Origin: an uncultured Bacilli bacterium
GTDB taxonomy: Bacteria; Bacillota_I; Bacilli_A; RF39; UBA660
Length of the DNA: 64,000 nt
Direction: 5' to 3'
NCBI GenBank assembly: GCA_934096035.1
Contig: CAKOKX010000001.1
Location: 558,001-622,000, forward strand
Shown: positions 7,218-17,124 of the stretch, piece after piece
Position numbering within the stretch: position 1 is the stretch's first letter
How the letters are laid out: each line of letters opens with the position of its first letter
Made by a program: the position numbers and the translations under genes
The notes under the pieces: generated by a model
What the model saw: only the letters and a program-made list of their open reading frames with translations
Databases searched by the model: none
Told to the model about the DNA's origin: nothing

Positions 7218-9231
7218 TTTAATTAAAAATTATATAATTTTATTAATATTTTTTATGCTACTTGAAATATCATTTCGATTAATAAGTGGAATAACTTTAA
7301 AAAATATTGCCTTACTAAGAATATTTATAGGAATAAATTTTGTAAGCATTTTACTAAGCTATATCCTTTCATGGTTTAACAAAAAAGTAAGTAAAGCATT
7401 AATAATTATTCTTTCTTTTGCTATAAGTGCCTACACATATTTTCAAATTGGCTTTAATAATTTTATTGGTGTATATGCATCGGTTAATACAAAAAGTCAA
7501 CTCGGAGCAGTAAAAGATTATATTATAGACTTTCTATCATCTTTTAAGCCAACATATTATTTAGCTTTTATACCATTTATTTTATTAATTCTTTATTATA
7601 TTTTCTTAGATAAATTTACTGAAAAGAAAATAGATAAAAAGTTCCCTTTAAAAACTAATATTGTATTCGAACCTGGTATTAGAACAATAACAAGCACTTT
7701 GTTGCTAGTTTTCAGTGGTTTGTTATATTATGAAACATTAGATGCTAGTTTCATGCAAAATAAACTTCAAACAGTAAGCAACAAAGATCTATTTGCTTAT
7801 CCTAGTGTCCCTAGCATTACTATAAACCAGTTTGGGGTATTAGGTTTTGGATTTCTTGATATTAAATCAACGATGGTCGAAGCACCAACAAAAGATACAT
7901 TTGCTATAAGTGAAAGTAATAATACTACAACAGATGAAGATAAAAGAAGAGAAATTGATGATACTATATTAGATGATATCATTAAAAATGAAACTGATGT
8001 AACTAAAAATAATATTAATGAATTTATAAAAAATAGAACGATAACTAGCTATAATGATCACACTGGAATACTTGAAGGTAAAAATATCATAGTAATAATG
8101 ATGGAAAGTGTCGGTGAAATAATTATAAATAAGGATTTATATCCAAACTTTTATAAATTATATAGTGAAGGAATCAGTTTTAAAAATAATTATAGTCCTA
8201 GAAATAGTTGTGCAACGGGCAATAATGAATTTAGTGGTATGACAAGTCTATATACAATTCAAAATAATTGTACAGCCAACATTTATAGTAATAATAAATA
8301 TTTTACTTCAATATTTAATTTGTTTAAAAACGCTGGCTATAAAACAAGTAGTATGCATGATTATACTGAACAATATTATGTAAGACATATTATTCATAAA
8401 AACTTAGGTAGTGATGCATATTATAATGTAAACGATTTAAATATTCCATATTATAACGAATATAAAAATTGGGCAAGTGATGAAGATTTCATGAATGCTG
8501 CAATGGATATTACTTTAACTGATACGAGTAGTCCATATATGTTATGGCTTACCACAGTATCTCCACATCAACCATATAATCAATCAAGTGTGGAAGGGGA
8601 TAAGTACTTAAGCATAACTGAAGGTACAGATTATTCAATGGAATTACGAAGATACATGTCTAAATTAAAAACTTTTGACAATAGTTTAGGTATTTTACTT
8701 GATAGACTAAAGGCATCTGGTACATTAGATGATACAGTAATAGTTTTATATGGAGATCATTATCCATATGGTTTAAAAAATAAAGATATATCTGAAGTTC
8801 TAACATATGATTTAAGTGATTATGAAGTTGAAAGAACTCCGATGGTTATATATAACTCTCAAATTAAAAGTGAAGTCGTAGAAAAATACAGTTCTTATAT
8901 AAATTTAACTCCGACGATTGCTAATCTATTTAATTTAGATTATGATCCTAGGTACTACATGGGAACTGATGTCTTTAGTGATGAATATTTAAATGTTGTA
9001 ACATTTGCAGATGGTTCTTGGAAAAATAATGAAGTTTTTTATAATGCAGGTAGTGGCACAGTAAAATATTATACTGATAAAGAATATGATACTGAAGAAT
9101 TGATTAGAATAAATAATATTGTTACTATCAGAATGCAAATGAGTGAAACAATAATAAGAAATAATTATTATAATTACTTAGATAATAAAATAAACTCTTA
9201 CAAGAATGCAAATGAGCAAAAGGAGGAATAA
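7195..9231 (+). CDS. lipoteichoic-acid-synthase-like membrane sulfatase
   Basis: 678 aa. Five membrane helices in about the first 185 residues are followed by an extracellular alkaline-phosphatase/sulfatase domain (LtaS type). Catalytic features are the metal-ligand Glu in MMESVGE, nucleophile Thr341 in SCATGNNEF, and the metal pair Asp521-His522 in LYGDHYP. It probably polymerises glycerol-phosphate from phosphatidylglycerol, or transfers it to surface polymers. The pgsA gene 5 kb downstream provides the phosphatidylglycerol pathway. The substitution of the usual N(C/S)xTxxxE context and the long linker (about residues 225-285) mean a relative with altered specificity cannot be excluded. Confidence 0.85.
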   Translation: MKNLLKNNLIKNYIILLIFFMLLEISFRLISGITLKNIALLRIFIGINFVSILLSYILSWFNKKVSKALIIILSFAISAYTYFQIGFNNFIGVYASVNTKSQLGAVKDYIIDFLSSFKPTYYLAFIPFILLILYYIFLDKFTEKKIDKKFPLKTNIVFEPGIRTITSTLLLVFSGLLYYETLDASFMQNKLQTVSNKDLFAYPSVPSITINQFGVLGFGFLDIKSTMVEAPTKDTFAISESNNTTTDEDKRREIDDTILDDIIKNETDVTKNNINEFIKNRTITSYNDHTGILEGKNIIVIMMESVGEIIINKDLYPNFYKLYSEGISFKNNYSPRNSCATGNNEFSGMTSLYTIQNNCTANIYSNNKYFTSIFNLFKNAGYKTSSMHDYTEQYYVRHIIHKNLGSDAYYNVNDLNIPYYNEYKNWASDEDFMNAAMDITLTDTSSPYMLWLTTVSPHQPYNQSSVEGDKYLSITEGTDYSMELRRYMSKLKTFDNSLGILLDRLKASGTLDDTVIVLYGDHYPYGLKNKDISEVLTYDLSDYEVERTPMVIYNSQIKSEVVEKYSSYINLTPTIANLFNLDYDPRYYMGTDVFSDEYLNVVTFADGSWKNNEVFYNAGSGTVKYYTDKEYDTEELIRINNIVTIRMQMSETIIRNNYYNYLDNKINSYKNANEQKEE

Positions 9232-9232
9232 T

Positions 9233-11260
9233 ATGAAAAATTTAGTTATAGTGGAATCTCCAGCTAAGTGTAAAACCATTGAAAAATATCTAGGTAGTGA
9301 CTATAAAGTAGTTTCTAGTAAAGGACATATCAGAGATTTAGCTACAACAGGTAAATTTGGTTTAGGAATAGATGTTGAACATGATTTCGAACCAAATTAT
9401 CAAATAATTAAAGGAAAGAATAAAGAGGTTATGGCTTTAAAAAAAGATGTAAAGGATGCAAATACAATTTATCTTGCAACCGACCCCGACCGTGAAGGAG
9501 AAACAATTTCTTGGCATATTTATGATGAAATAAAAATACCAGATGAAAAATATAAAAGGGTTGTATTTAACGAAATAACAAAAGATGTTGTTATAAATGC
9601 CATTAATAATCCTGGTAAAATTGATATGAATTTAGTAAGATCTGGTGAAACAAGAAGATTCTTAGATAGAATTATAGGCTTTAGACTAAGTAAATTAATG
9701 CAAAGAAAAACTGGTGGTAAATCAGCAGGACGAGTTCAAAGTGTTGCTTTAAAACTAATCGTAGATCGAGAAAGAGAAATACAAGCTTTTGTACCTCGTG
9801 AATATTGGACTATTGAAGCAGACTTTAAAGAATTTAAAGCAACGTTGGATAAGTACCACGGTAAAGAAGTAGAAATACCAAATGAAGTTGAAGCAGATGA
9901 AATATTAGCTAAGCTTTCTAAATCATTTAAAATAGAAAGTGTAACTGAAAAAGAAAAGAATAAGAGTGCTCGTGAAGTATTTAAAACAAGTACTTTGCAA
10001 CAAGCAGCATCTAATAAATTAGGATTTGCTCCATCTAAAACTATGAAATTAGCCCAAGACTTATATGAAGGTAAAACTTTAAGCAATGAAACAGTTGGGT
10101 TAATTACATACATGCGTACTGATAGTATCCGAGTAAGTGATTCATTTGTTAAAGAAACTTTTGGATACATCAAAGGAAAATTCGGAGAAAATTATATTGG
10201 ATATGTAAAAAAAGGAAAGAAAAACGAAAATATTCAAGATGCTCATGAAGGTATTAGACCAACAAGTATTAATAGAACTCCAGAAAGTGTAAAACCTTAT
10301 TTATCAAATGATGAATATAAATTATATAAATTAATATATGCTAGAGCCCTTGCATCTTTAATGGCAGATGCTAAGACTCTTGCAACAACAGTCATTCTAG
10401 AAAATAATGGCTATACATTTAAAGCAACTGGAAGTGTTTTAACATTTGATGGTTATTTAAAAGTATATAGTGAATATGAAGATAGTGAGGATGTAATACT
10501 TCCCGATTTAAAAAATTATAAATCAGGTTGTATAACAGCAGATGATATTACCAAAACACAACACTTCACTAAGCCAGCTCCAAGATATACGGAAAGTAGT
10601 TTAATTAAAGAAATGGAAAGTTTAGGAATAGGGCGTCCATCAACGTATGCTACTATTGTTGGAACAATTAAAGATCGTGGCTATGTAGTATTAAAGGATA
10701 AAAAGTTTGAACCAACAGAAGTTGGTATTGAAACAACTGATAAATTACAAGAGTTCTTCAGTGGTATTGTAAATGTTGAGTATACTGCTAATATGGAACA
10801 TGATTTAGATGAAATTGCTGAAGATAAAATGGATTATAAAAAAGTATTACATGAATTTTATGATGAATTTGAACCATTAGTAGAAAAAGCTTTTCATGAA
10901 ATGGAAAAGAAGGGACCAGAAGAAACTGGAGAAGTTTGTCCTGAATGTGGAAGCCCACTAGTAATTCGTAAAGGTAAATTTGGTGAGTTCGTGGCATGTA
11001 GCAATTATCCAACTTGTAAATATATTAAAAAAGAGAAAAAAGAAGTTGTTGAAGTTTGCAAATGTCCTAAGTGCGATAAAGGTATGATTGTAGAAAGAAA
11101 GACTAAAAAAGGCAAAATATTCTATGGATGTAATAATTATCCAAAATGTAAATACGCATTATGGTATAAACCAACCGGAGATATTTGTCCAAAATGTGGT
11201 GAATTAATCGTCGATAAAAACGGAGAAAATATTTGTGTAAATTGTGAAGAAGATAAGTAA
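9233..11260 (+). CDS. topA: DNA topoisomerase I
   Basis: 675 aa, type IA topoisomerase that relaxes negative supercoils. The TOPRIM domain starts at LVIVESPAKCKTIEKYLG and holds DPDREGE; the active tyrosine is Tyr293 in LITYMRTDS. Three C-terminal C4 zinc ribbons follow (CPECG...CSNYPTCKY, CPKCD...CNNYPKCKY, CPKCG...CVNC). The start at 9233 follows AAAGGAGGAATAAT; the longer frame from 9206 lacks a ribosome-binding site. It lies 1 nt after the sulfatase gene, inside the same transcription unit. A terminator overlaps its stop. Confidence 0.97.
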   Translation: MKNLVIVESPAKCKTIEKYLGSDYKVVSSKGHIRDLATTGKFGLGIDVEHDFEPNYQIIKGKNKEVMALKKDVKDANTIYLATDPDREGETISWHIYDEIKIPDEKYKRVVFNEITKDVVINAINNPGKIDMNLVRSGETRRFLDRIIGFRLSKLMQRKTGGKSAGRVQSVALKLIVDREREIQAFVPREYWTIEADFKEFKATLDKYHGKEVEIPNEVEADEILAKLSKSFKIESVTEKEKNKSAREVFKTSTLQQAASNKLGFAPSKTMKLAQDLYEGKTLSNETVGLITYMRTDSIRVSDSFVKETFGYIKGKFGENYIGYVKKGKKNENIQDAHEGIRPTSINRTPESVKPYLSNDEYKLYKLIYARALASLMADAKTLATTVILENNGYTFKATGSVLTFDGYLKVYSEYEDSEDVILPDLKNYKSGCITADDITKTQHFTKPAPRYTESSLIKEMESLGIGRPSTYATIVGTIKDRGYVVLKDKKFEPTEVGIETTDKLQEFFSGIVNVEYTANMEHDLDEIAEDKMDYKKVLHEFYDEFEPLVEKAFHEMEKKGPEETGEVCPECGSPLVIRKGKFGEFVACSNYPTCKYIKKEKKEVVEVCKCPKCDKGMIVERKTKKGKIFYGCNNYPKCKYALWYKPTGDICPKCGELIVDKNGENICVNCEEDK

Positions 11261-11277
11261 AAACTTGTCTTCTTTTC
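11248..11277 (+). terminator. topA terminator
   Basis: AGAAGATAAG / CTTGTCTTCT stem (one G-U) over the topA stop codon, followed by a short T-rich stretch. The 3' arm also contains the -35 of the next promoter. Confidence 0.6.
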
Positions 11278-11293
11278 TAATTTATTATATAAT
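11265..11293 (+). promoter_or_regulatory. fmt promoter
   Basis: TTGTCT at 11265-11270, 17 nt, TATAAT at 11288-11293. Transcription should begin near 11300, leaving almost no leader before the fmt start codons. Confidence 0.7.
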
Positions 11294-11302
11294 GTAAGAG
11301 AG

Positions 11303-12247
11303 ATGATGAATATGAAAAACAAAAATATAGTTTTTATGGGGACACCTGAATTTTCAGTGCCTATCTTAAAAATGTTGATAGAAAATACAAACGTTATAAT
11401 GGTTGTAACTCAACCAGATAAAATTGTAGGTAAAAATAAAGATGTTAGTTTTAGTCCAGTAAAAAAGCTGGCTCTTGAAGAAAATATTGCTGTATTCCAA
11501 CCAGTAAGAATTAGAAAAGACTTTGAAGAATTAAAAAAAATAGATATAGATTTGATTGTTACTTGTGCCTATGGGCAAATAATTCCTAAAGAAGTATTGG
11601 AATTGCCAAAGTATGGATGTATCAATGTTCATGCATCAATCTTACCAAAATATCGTGGATCTGCTCCGATACAATGGTGTTTATTTAATAACGATGATGT
11701 AACTGGTGTAACAATCATGTATATGGATGAGGGAATGGATACCGGAGATATTATTAAAATAAAAGAAATTCCAATTTTAGAAAGTGATAATGTTGGAACC
11801 CTTCATGATAAATTATCAATTTTAGGTCGTGACTTATTACTTGAAGTCTTACCCACAATATTTGATAAGACCAATGATAGAATTAAGCAAGGAGAAAATT
11901 ACACTCTGGCTCCGATGATTAAAAGGGAAGATGAAAGACTAGATTTTAATGAAGAAGGCCAAAAAATAATTGGGAAAATTAAGGGACTTAATCCTTGGCC
12001 ACTAGCAAATATAATAATTAATAACCAAGAAATAAAAGTACTAGAAGCACAATTTGTTGAAAAGAAAATTGAAAAGACTAGTATTATCAAAGAAATAGAT
12101 AAAAAAAGTCTAGGTATAACATGTAAAGATGGAATAATATATTTAAAGAAAGTAAAACCAAGTGGTAAGAAATTAATGGAAATAAATAGTTTTTTAAATG
12201 GAATAGATAAAAATAAGTACTTGAATATGGAGGTAAATAATGGATAA
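11303..12247 (+). CDS. fmt: methionyl-tRNA formyltransferase
   Basis: About 311-314 aa. Fmt formylates initiator Met-tRNA using 10-formyl-THF. Visible landmarks are FMGTPEFSVPIL, the formyl-THF/catalytic region INVHASILPKYRGSAPIQW (Asn and His) and MDEGMDTGDI with the catalytic Asp, then a C-terminal OB-like domain. Candidate starts are 11303, 11306 and 11312 (MKNKNIVFMG, the usual family length). The promoter puts the transcript start near 11300, so the message is nearly leaderless. The def or priA genes that often accompany fmt are not adjacent here. It overlaps the next gene by 8 bp. Confidence 0.95.
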   Translation: MMNMKNKNIVFMGTPEFSVPILKMLIENTNVIMVVTQPDKIVGKNKDVSFSPVKKLALEENIAVFQPVRIRKDFEELKKIDIDLIVTCAYGQIIPKEVLELPKYGCINVHASILPKYRGSAPIQWCLFNNDDVTGVTIMYMDEGMDTGDIIKIKEIPILESDNVGTLHDKLSILGRDLLLEVLPTIFDKTNDRIKQGENYTLAPMIKREDERLDFNEEGQKIIGKIKGLNPWPLANIIINNQEIKVLEAQFVEKKIEKTSIIKEIDKKSLGITCKDGIIYLKKVKPSGKKLMEINSFLNGIDKNKYLNMEVNNG

Positions 12248-12869
12248 TAATAGTTTTTGGTCAACAACACAAGGAAAAGCCACAATTAAATTTGCAGCAT
12301 GGATGATATTTATCATAGTCTTAATCGTAGTATTTGCAATAAATGGAAGACAAGAAAATAATAATGCCAATAATCCTGAAGTAAAAAAAGAAGAAATAGC
12401 TTCTTTTGAAAAATATGAAACGATGCAAGAAAATTTATTAAATGGATGTTTTAATTATGAGTATAAAGTGATCGAAGAAAATATCACAACTATTTATACC
12501 GGAGAAAAATTAAATGACACAGAAATAGGATATAAAGAAACAAAAGATGGAATTATAAAATATATAAAAGATAAAGATATAACATATAAAGTTGTTTTAG
12601 ATGAAAAGGAAGAATTACAAAATCTTTATGATGAAACCGATGAATCATTTTTAAATATTAACATCATTTTTGAAAATTTAAAAGAATATCTATATAATAT
12701 AACTAAAAATGAAAGTACAAGAGAAATCAATTATAATAAAGATGGATATAAAGTAGTAGTTAAAACTGATTTAAAAAATATAACTAATATTACAATTGAA
12801 AATGAAAATAAGACCTATGAATTACAATTTACAAATGTTGACAAGTGTGATAATATAAAAAATAAATAA
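12240..12869 (+). CDS. single-pass membrane protein, unknown
   Basis: 209 aa, not recognised. A short cytoplasmic start, one membrane helix at about residues 17-36 (FAAWMIFIIVLIVVFAI), then an extracellular domain rich in charged and beta-forming residues. It overlaps fmt by 8 bp and precedes pgsA by 21 nt, so it is co-transcribed with both. An envelope-facing role is likely because of topology; no catalytic motif is visible. Confidence 0.7.
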   Translation: MDNNSFWSTTQGKATIKFAAWMIFIIVLIVVFAINGRQENNNANNPEVKKEEIASFEKYETMQENLLNGCFNYEYKVIEENITTIYTGEKLNDTEIGYKETKDGIIKYIKDKDITYKVVLDEKEELQNLYDETDESFLNINIIFENLKEYLYNITKNESTREINYNKDGYKVVVKTDLKNITNITIENENKTYELQFTNVDKCDNIKNK

Positions 12870-12890
12870 GTTTTAGTGAGGATTTAAAGA

Positions 12891-13613
12891 ATGGATAAAA
12901 AATGGTTAAATTTTATTATAACTAATTTTATAACCCTGCTTAGAGTAGTGGGGATTTTTGCTTTAATTCCAGTTTATAACAAATATGGCGGATTTACAAC
13001 TTTTGTATTATCTTCATTATGTTTTTTGACAGATTTTATTGATGGCTTTTTAGCTAGGAATCTAAATGCATCAACATTTTTTGGAAGTCTATTTGATGCC
13101 TTGAGTGATAAAGCATTTTTAGTAATAAATTTACTTCTTTTAATGAGTATTTCTCCATATGCCATAATTTTAATAATTTTCGAGCTAACAATAGCTTTAA
13201 TTCAAAGTATAAAGTATAACATAGGTATGAATATTAAATCTAATATATTTGGTAAAATAAAGATGTGGGTAGCAGGATTAGTTATATCGTTTGCATACCT
13301 TTTAACAGATAATAAAGTAATACACCATTTTAATTTAAATAATCTTAGTAATAAAACATTTTTAATTATATTTCTTCCTTTATTTATAATTGAAATTATA
13401 ACTATAATAAGTTATATAATAGAATATTATAGCGATAAAAATAAATTGGATAAAAAAGTCATTGCTAAAAGAAAACAAGAAGAAGAGAAATTATATAAAA
13501 AAATTAAAAATGTTTCATTCAGAGATTTAATGTTTGAACATGATTATTATGAAAAATATAAGGATTATGGTAATTTAAAATTATTAAGGTCATTAACAAA
13601 GAAGAAAGCGTGA
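12891..13613 (+). CDS. pgsA: CDP-diacylglycerol-glycerol-3-phosphate 3-phosphatidyltransferase
   Basis: 240 aa membrane enzyme with the complete CDP-alcohol phosphotransferase signature D-G-x2-A-R-x8-G-x3-D-x3-D (DGFLARNLNASTFFGSLFDA and the following D) around residues 47-70. Several further helices follow, with a charged C-terminal tail of about 60 aa longer than in most PgsA. It likely makes phosphatidylglycerol phosphate, precursor of the phosphatidylglycerol used by the LTA-synthase-like enzyme upstream. Other CDP-alcohol transferases share the motif, so substrate assignment is inference. It ends 4 nt before rlmN. Confidence 0.85.
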   Translation: MDKKWLNFIITNFITLLRVVGIFALIPVYNKYGGFTTFVLSSLCFLTDFIDGFLARNLNASTFFGSLFDALSDKAFLVINLLLLMSISPYAIILIIFELTIALIQSIKYNIGMNIKSNIFGKIKMWVAGLVISFAYLLTDNKVIHHFNLNNLSNKTFLIIFLPLFIIEIITIISYIIEYYSDKNKLDKKVIAKRKQEEEKLYKKIKNVSFRDLMFEHDYYEKYKDYGNLKLLRSLTKKKA

Positions 13614-13617
13614 TAAT

Positions 13618-14634
13618 ATGAATAATATTTTTGGAGTTACAAGAAAAAAGTTAGAGAGTTATTTTGAGAGTATCGGCGAAAAAAAGTTCAAAGCTACTCA
13701 AGTTTTTGAATGGTTATATATTCATAAGATTTGGGATATAACTAAGTTTTCTAACATAAAAAAAGAAATTCAAGAAAAGTTAATGAGAGATTTTAGCACA
13801 GATTTTATCAAAATAGAAATAGTAGAAGAAGGACCATTAGTAAAGAAATTTTTATTTAGACTCCTTGATGACGAAAAAATAGAAGCAGTACTTATGGAAC
13901 ATGATTATGGACTTTCGGTTTGTGTATCAAGTCAAGTTGGATGTAACATGGGCTGTCGGTTTTGTGAATCAGGTAGACTAAAAAAGGTTAGAAATCTTGA
14001 AACTTATGAAATCGTGGATCAAATTTTATTAATAGAAAAATATGTCGGTAAAAGAATTGATTCAGTAGTTATGATGGGAATAGGTGAACCATTTGATAAC
14101 TATGATAATATTATAGATTTTATCAAAATCATAAATGACGCTAAAGGCCTTGCTATCGGGGCTAGGCATATTACAGTTTCAACTTGTGGATTAGTACCAA
14201 AGATTAAAGAATTTAGTAATCTTGATTTACAAGTAAACTTGGCATTATCCTTGCATGCTCCAACAAATGAGATAAGAAATAAGATTATGCCTATTAATAA
14301 AGCCTATGATATTGACACAGTTATACAAACAATTAAAGAATATATTGCAAAAACTAATAGACGAGTAACCATAGAATATGTTATGCTTAATATGGTTAAT
14401 GATGATGTAGATGAAGCATTAGCATTAGCAAAGCTATTACATGGTATGAATGTATATGTTAATTTAATACCATATAACGAAACTAATAACATAGACTTTA
14501 GTAAAAGTGATAAAAAAAGAATTGATAAATTTTATAACACATTAAAAGAAAATGGAATAAATGTAACTGTCAGAAGAGAATTCGGAGGTAATATCAAAGC
14601 AGCCTGTGGACAATTAAGAAGCGAGAGTGATTAA
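13618..14634 (+). CDS. rlmN: dual-specificity 23S rRNA/tRNA adenine-C2 methyltransferase RlmN
   Basis: 338 aa radical SAM enzyme. The cluster motif CxxxCxxC is Cys109, Cys113 and Cys116 (GCNMGCRFCESG). GIGEPFDNYDN is the GGE-like SAM-binding element, and the C-terminal methyl-carrier cysteine is in KAACGQL. RlmN methylates A2503 of 23S rRNA and A37 of tRNAs. Linkage to stp-prkC-rsgA-rpe is the classical Bacillota order. The next gene starts at its stop codon. Confidence 0.97.
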   Translation: MNNIFGVTRKKLESYFESIGEKKFKATQVFEWLYIHKIWDITKFSNIKKEIQEKLMRDFSTDFIKIEIVEEGPLVKKFLFRLLDDEKIEAVLMEHDYGLSVCVSSQVGCNMGCRFCESGRLKKVRNLETYEIVDQILLIEKYVGKRIDSVVMMGIGEPFDNYDNIIDFIKIINDAKGLAIGARHITVSTCGLVPKIKEFSNLDLQVNLALSLHAPTNEIRNKIMPINKAYDIDTVIQTIKEYIAKTNRRVTIEYVMLNMVNDDVDEALALAKLLHGMNVYVNLIPYNETNNIDFSKSDKKRIDKFYNTLKENGINVTVRREFGGNIKAACGQLRSESD

Positions 14635-14635
14635 A

Positions 14636-15382
14636 GTGAAGTCATTTTATTTAACAGATACTGGAAGAGTAAGAGAACACAATGAGGATAGTGTAACAAT
14701 TTTAAAAAATATAAGTGGTGAATATTTATGTGTTGTAGCTGATGGTATGGGAGGACACCGTAAAGGTGAAGTTGCTAGTGCCCTAACAGTTGCTCATTTG
14801 GGAAAAAGATTTACCGAAAGCGCATCAATTGGTACAAAGATAGATGCTGTAAATTGGTTATCTGATAACATTAATGAAATAAATAAAGAAATATTAAATT
14901 ATGGGGAAGAAAATGAAAATTCTAAAGGGCTAGGAACAACTGTCGTAGCAGCTATAGTTACTAAAGACTTTTTGATATTTGCTAATATTGGAGACTCATC
15001 AGGTTATGTTATTAAAAATAATAAATTACACAAAGTAACTAAACCACACACTTTAGTAAATTTACTAGTAGATGCTGGAGATTTAACACCTGAACAAGCT
15101 GCAAATCATCCAAAGAAAAATGTATTAATGAAAGCTTTAGGGGCAGCTGAAAAGTGTGAACCAGATATCTTTGATGTTGATAATGAATCTAATGCGGTAT
15201 TTCTATGCAGCGATGGATTAACGGGAATGCTTAGTGATGAACAAATTGAAAAAGTATTATTAGAAAATGACTTGACAGTTGAAGAAAAAGTCGTAAAATT
15301 AATTAAAAAATGTAACGCTAGAGGGGGAAACGACAATATATCTATTGCGTATTTAGTTAGAGAAAGTGGTGAAATAGCATGA
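14636..15382 (+). CDS. stp: PP2C-type Ser/Thr phosphatase (Stp/PrpC)
   Basis: About 248 aa. PP2C motifs are present: TDTGRVREHNEDS, VADGMGGHRKGE with metal-binding Asp and Gly, TTVVAAI, NIGDSSGYV, LCSDGLTGM and GGNDNISIAYL. It dephosphorylates targets of the kinase encoded next. The GTG at 14636 is preferred (GAGAGTGA upstream at good spacing, normal N-terminal length); a GTG at 14627 would add three residues. The stop overlaps the prkC start (ATGA), so kinase and phosphatase are translationally coupled. Confidence 0.95.
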   Translation: MKSFYLTDTGRVREHNEDSVTILKNISGEYLCVVADGMGGHRKGEVASALTVAHLGKRFTESASIGTKIDAVNWLSDNINEINKEILNYGEENENSKGLGTTVVAAIVTKDFLIFANIGDSSGYVIKNNKLHKVTKPHTLVNLLVDAGDLTPEQAANHPKKNVLMKALGAAEKCEPDIFDVDNESNAVFLCSDGLTGMLSDEQIEKVLLENDLTVEEKVVKLIKKCNARGGNDNISIAYLVRESGEIA

Positions 15383-17124
15383 TAATGAAGGGGCAAAAAA
15401 TTAGTGATAGATACCAAATAATAAAATCTATTGGTGAAGGCGGTATGGCTAATGTTTATTTAGCATATGATACCATTTTAGATAGAAATGTTGCGGTAAA
15501 AGTTTTGCGTGGAGATTTAGCAAATGATGAAAAATTTGTTCGCCGTTTCCAAAGAGAAGCCTTATCTGCAAGTAGCCTTTCCAATCCCAATATTGTTGAG
15601 GTATATGATGTTGGTGAAGATAATGGTGAATATTATATAGTAATGGAATATGTTGAAGGTAAACATTTAAAGGCTTTACTTAAAAAACGCGGTAAATTAA
15701 CTGTACCAGAGGTAATTGATATAGCACTTCAAATAACAAATGGTTTAAGTGTTGCTCATGATTCATATATAATACATCGTGATATAAAGCCACAGAATAT
15801 TTTGATTTTAGAAAATGGACTTATAAAAATTACAGATTTTGGTATTGCTGTTGCTATGAATGCAACTCAGCTTACTCAAACAAATTCTGTCATGGGAAGT
15901 GTACATTATTTACCACCAGAACAGGCTAGTGGCAAAGGAGCAACTCTACAAAGTGATATATATTCAATTGGTATTTTAATGTATGAACTTCTAACAGGAA
16001 AGCTTCCATTTCGCGGTGATAATGCCGTAGAAATAGCTTTGAAACATTTAAAAGAACCAATGCCAAGTATCAGGGATGAGCTGCCAGATATTCCCCAAAG
16101 TGTTGAAAACATAATACTAAGGGCTACAGCAAAAAATCCTAAAAATAGATATAGTGATGCTAGAGAAATGCACGAAGATTTAAAAACATGTCTTGATGAA
16201 TCTAGAGCAAATGAATTAAAGATTACATTTAAGTATCCTGAAAATGATTATGATGATACAAAACTAATAAAGACAGTTAAAGAACAAAAGCCAAAAGTAA
16301 ATAAAAATGAAAAGAGTGGTGATAAAGAAGTGGCAAAGAAAACAAAAAATACTGAAACAACATCAGATAATAAGTTACTAATAACCTTAGCAAGTGTTTT
16401 CGTTGGACTTGTAGTAATAATTACAACTATATTTGTTTTAATTCCTAAAATTACATCATCAAAACAAACCGCTATTCCAGATGTTTCAGGTTATTCAATA
16501 ACTGATGCCATAAAAGCCTTACAAGATGCAGGATTTGTAGTATCAGATGAACAAAGAGAAGAAGCAAATGAGTTAATCGAAGAAGGAAAAGTTTCAAGAA
16601 CATCACCAGCAATTGGAAGTATTAGAAAAGCCGGAACAGAAGTAATAATTTATCGTTCACTCGGAGATATAAAAATAACAATTGAAGATTATAAAGGACA
16701 AAATGCATCAGAAATAAAAGGAAAGCTTGAAGCTTTAAAAGTTCAAGTAATAATTGATAAAAAAGAAGTAGATTTAACTGACGGAGAAACTTATAAGGAA
16801 AATATTATAATAGACCAATCCATTGAAGCTGGAACAAAAATAAGTGAAGGGGATACAATTACACTTTATGTCCCAAAATTAGACAATAAATATCCAGATT
16901 TTGTAAATGAAAATTACAGTGTTGAAGAAGTAGAAAATTTCTGTAATGAATATGGCGTCATTTTAACTAAAAAAGAAGTAACGACCACAGAACATCCAGC
17001 TGGATCAATATTTTATCAAAGTAGAGCAGCAGGAACAACAGTGGTAAGTGGAGCAAAATTAACCATTAATATAGCAGTAGCTCCAACTGAAGAAGAACCA
17101 GATGATAATGGAGAATTAAACTAA
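15379..17124 (+). CDS. prkC: Ser/Thr protein kinase with PASTA domains (PrkC/StkP)
   Basis: 581 aa. A Hanks-type kinase domain occupies residues about 13-275: GEGGMANVYLA glycine loop, catalytic Lys in VAVKVL, HRDIKPQN with Asp135, DFG, and PEQA. A basic linker and one membrane helix follow (about 332-353). Outside the cell are three PASTA repeats (about 366-435, 437-507 and 509-573), which sense peptidoglycan fragments or lipid II. It regulates cell-wall metabolism and growth with Stp. Its TAA overlaps the rsgA ATG by one base. Confidence 0.96.
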   Translation: MIMKGQKISDRYQIIKSIGEGGMANVYLAYDTILDRNVAVKVLRGDLANDEKFVRRFQREALSASSLSNPNIVEVYDVGEDNGEYYIVMEYVEGKHLKALLKKRGKLTVPEVIDIALQITNGLSVAHDSYIIHRDIKPQNILILENGLIKITDFGIAVAMNATQLTQTNSVMGSVHYLPPEQASGKGATLQSDIYSIGILMYELLTGKLPFRGDNAVEIALKHLKEPMPSIRDELPDIPQSVENIILRATAKNPKNRYSDAREMHEDLKTCLDESRANELKITFKYPENDYDDTKLIKTVKEQKPKVNKNEKSGDKEVAKKTKNTETTSDNKLLITLASVFVGLVVIITTIFVLIPKITSSKQTAIPDVSGYSITDAIKALQDAGFVVSDEQREEANELIEEGKVSRTSPAIGSIRKAGTEVIIYRSLGDIKITIEDYKGQNASEIKGKLEALKVQVIIDKKEVDLTDGETYKENIIIDQSIEAGTKISEGDTITLYVPKLDNKYPDFVNENYSVEEVENFCNEYGVILTKKEVTTTEHPAGSIFYQSRAAGTTVVSGAKLTINIAVAPTEEEPDDNGELN

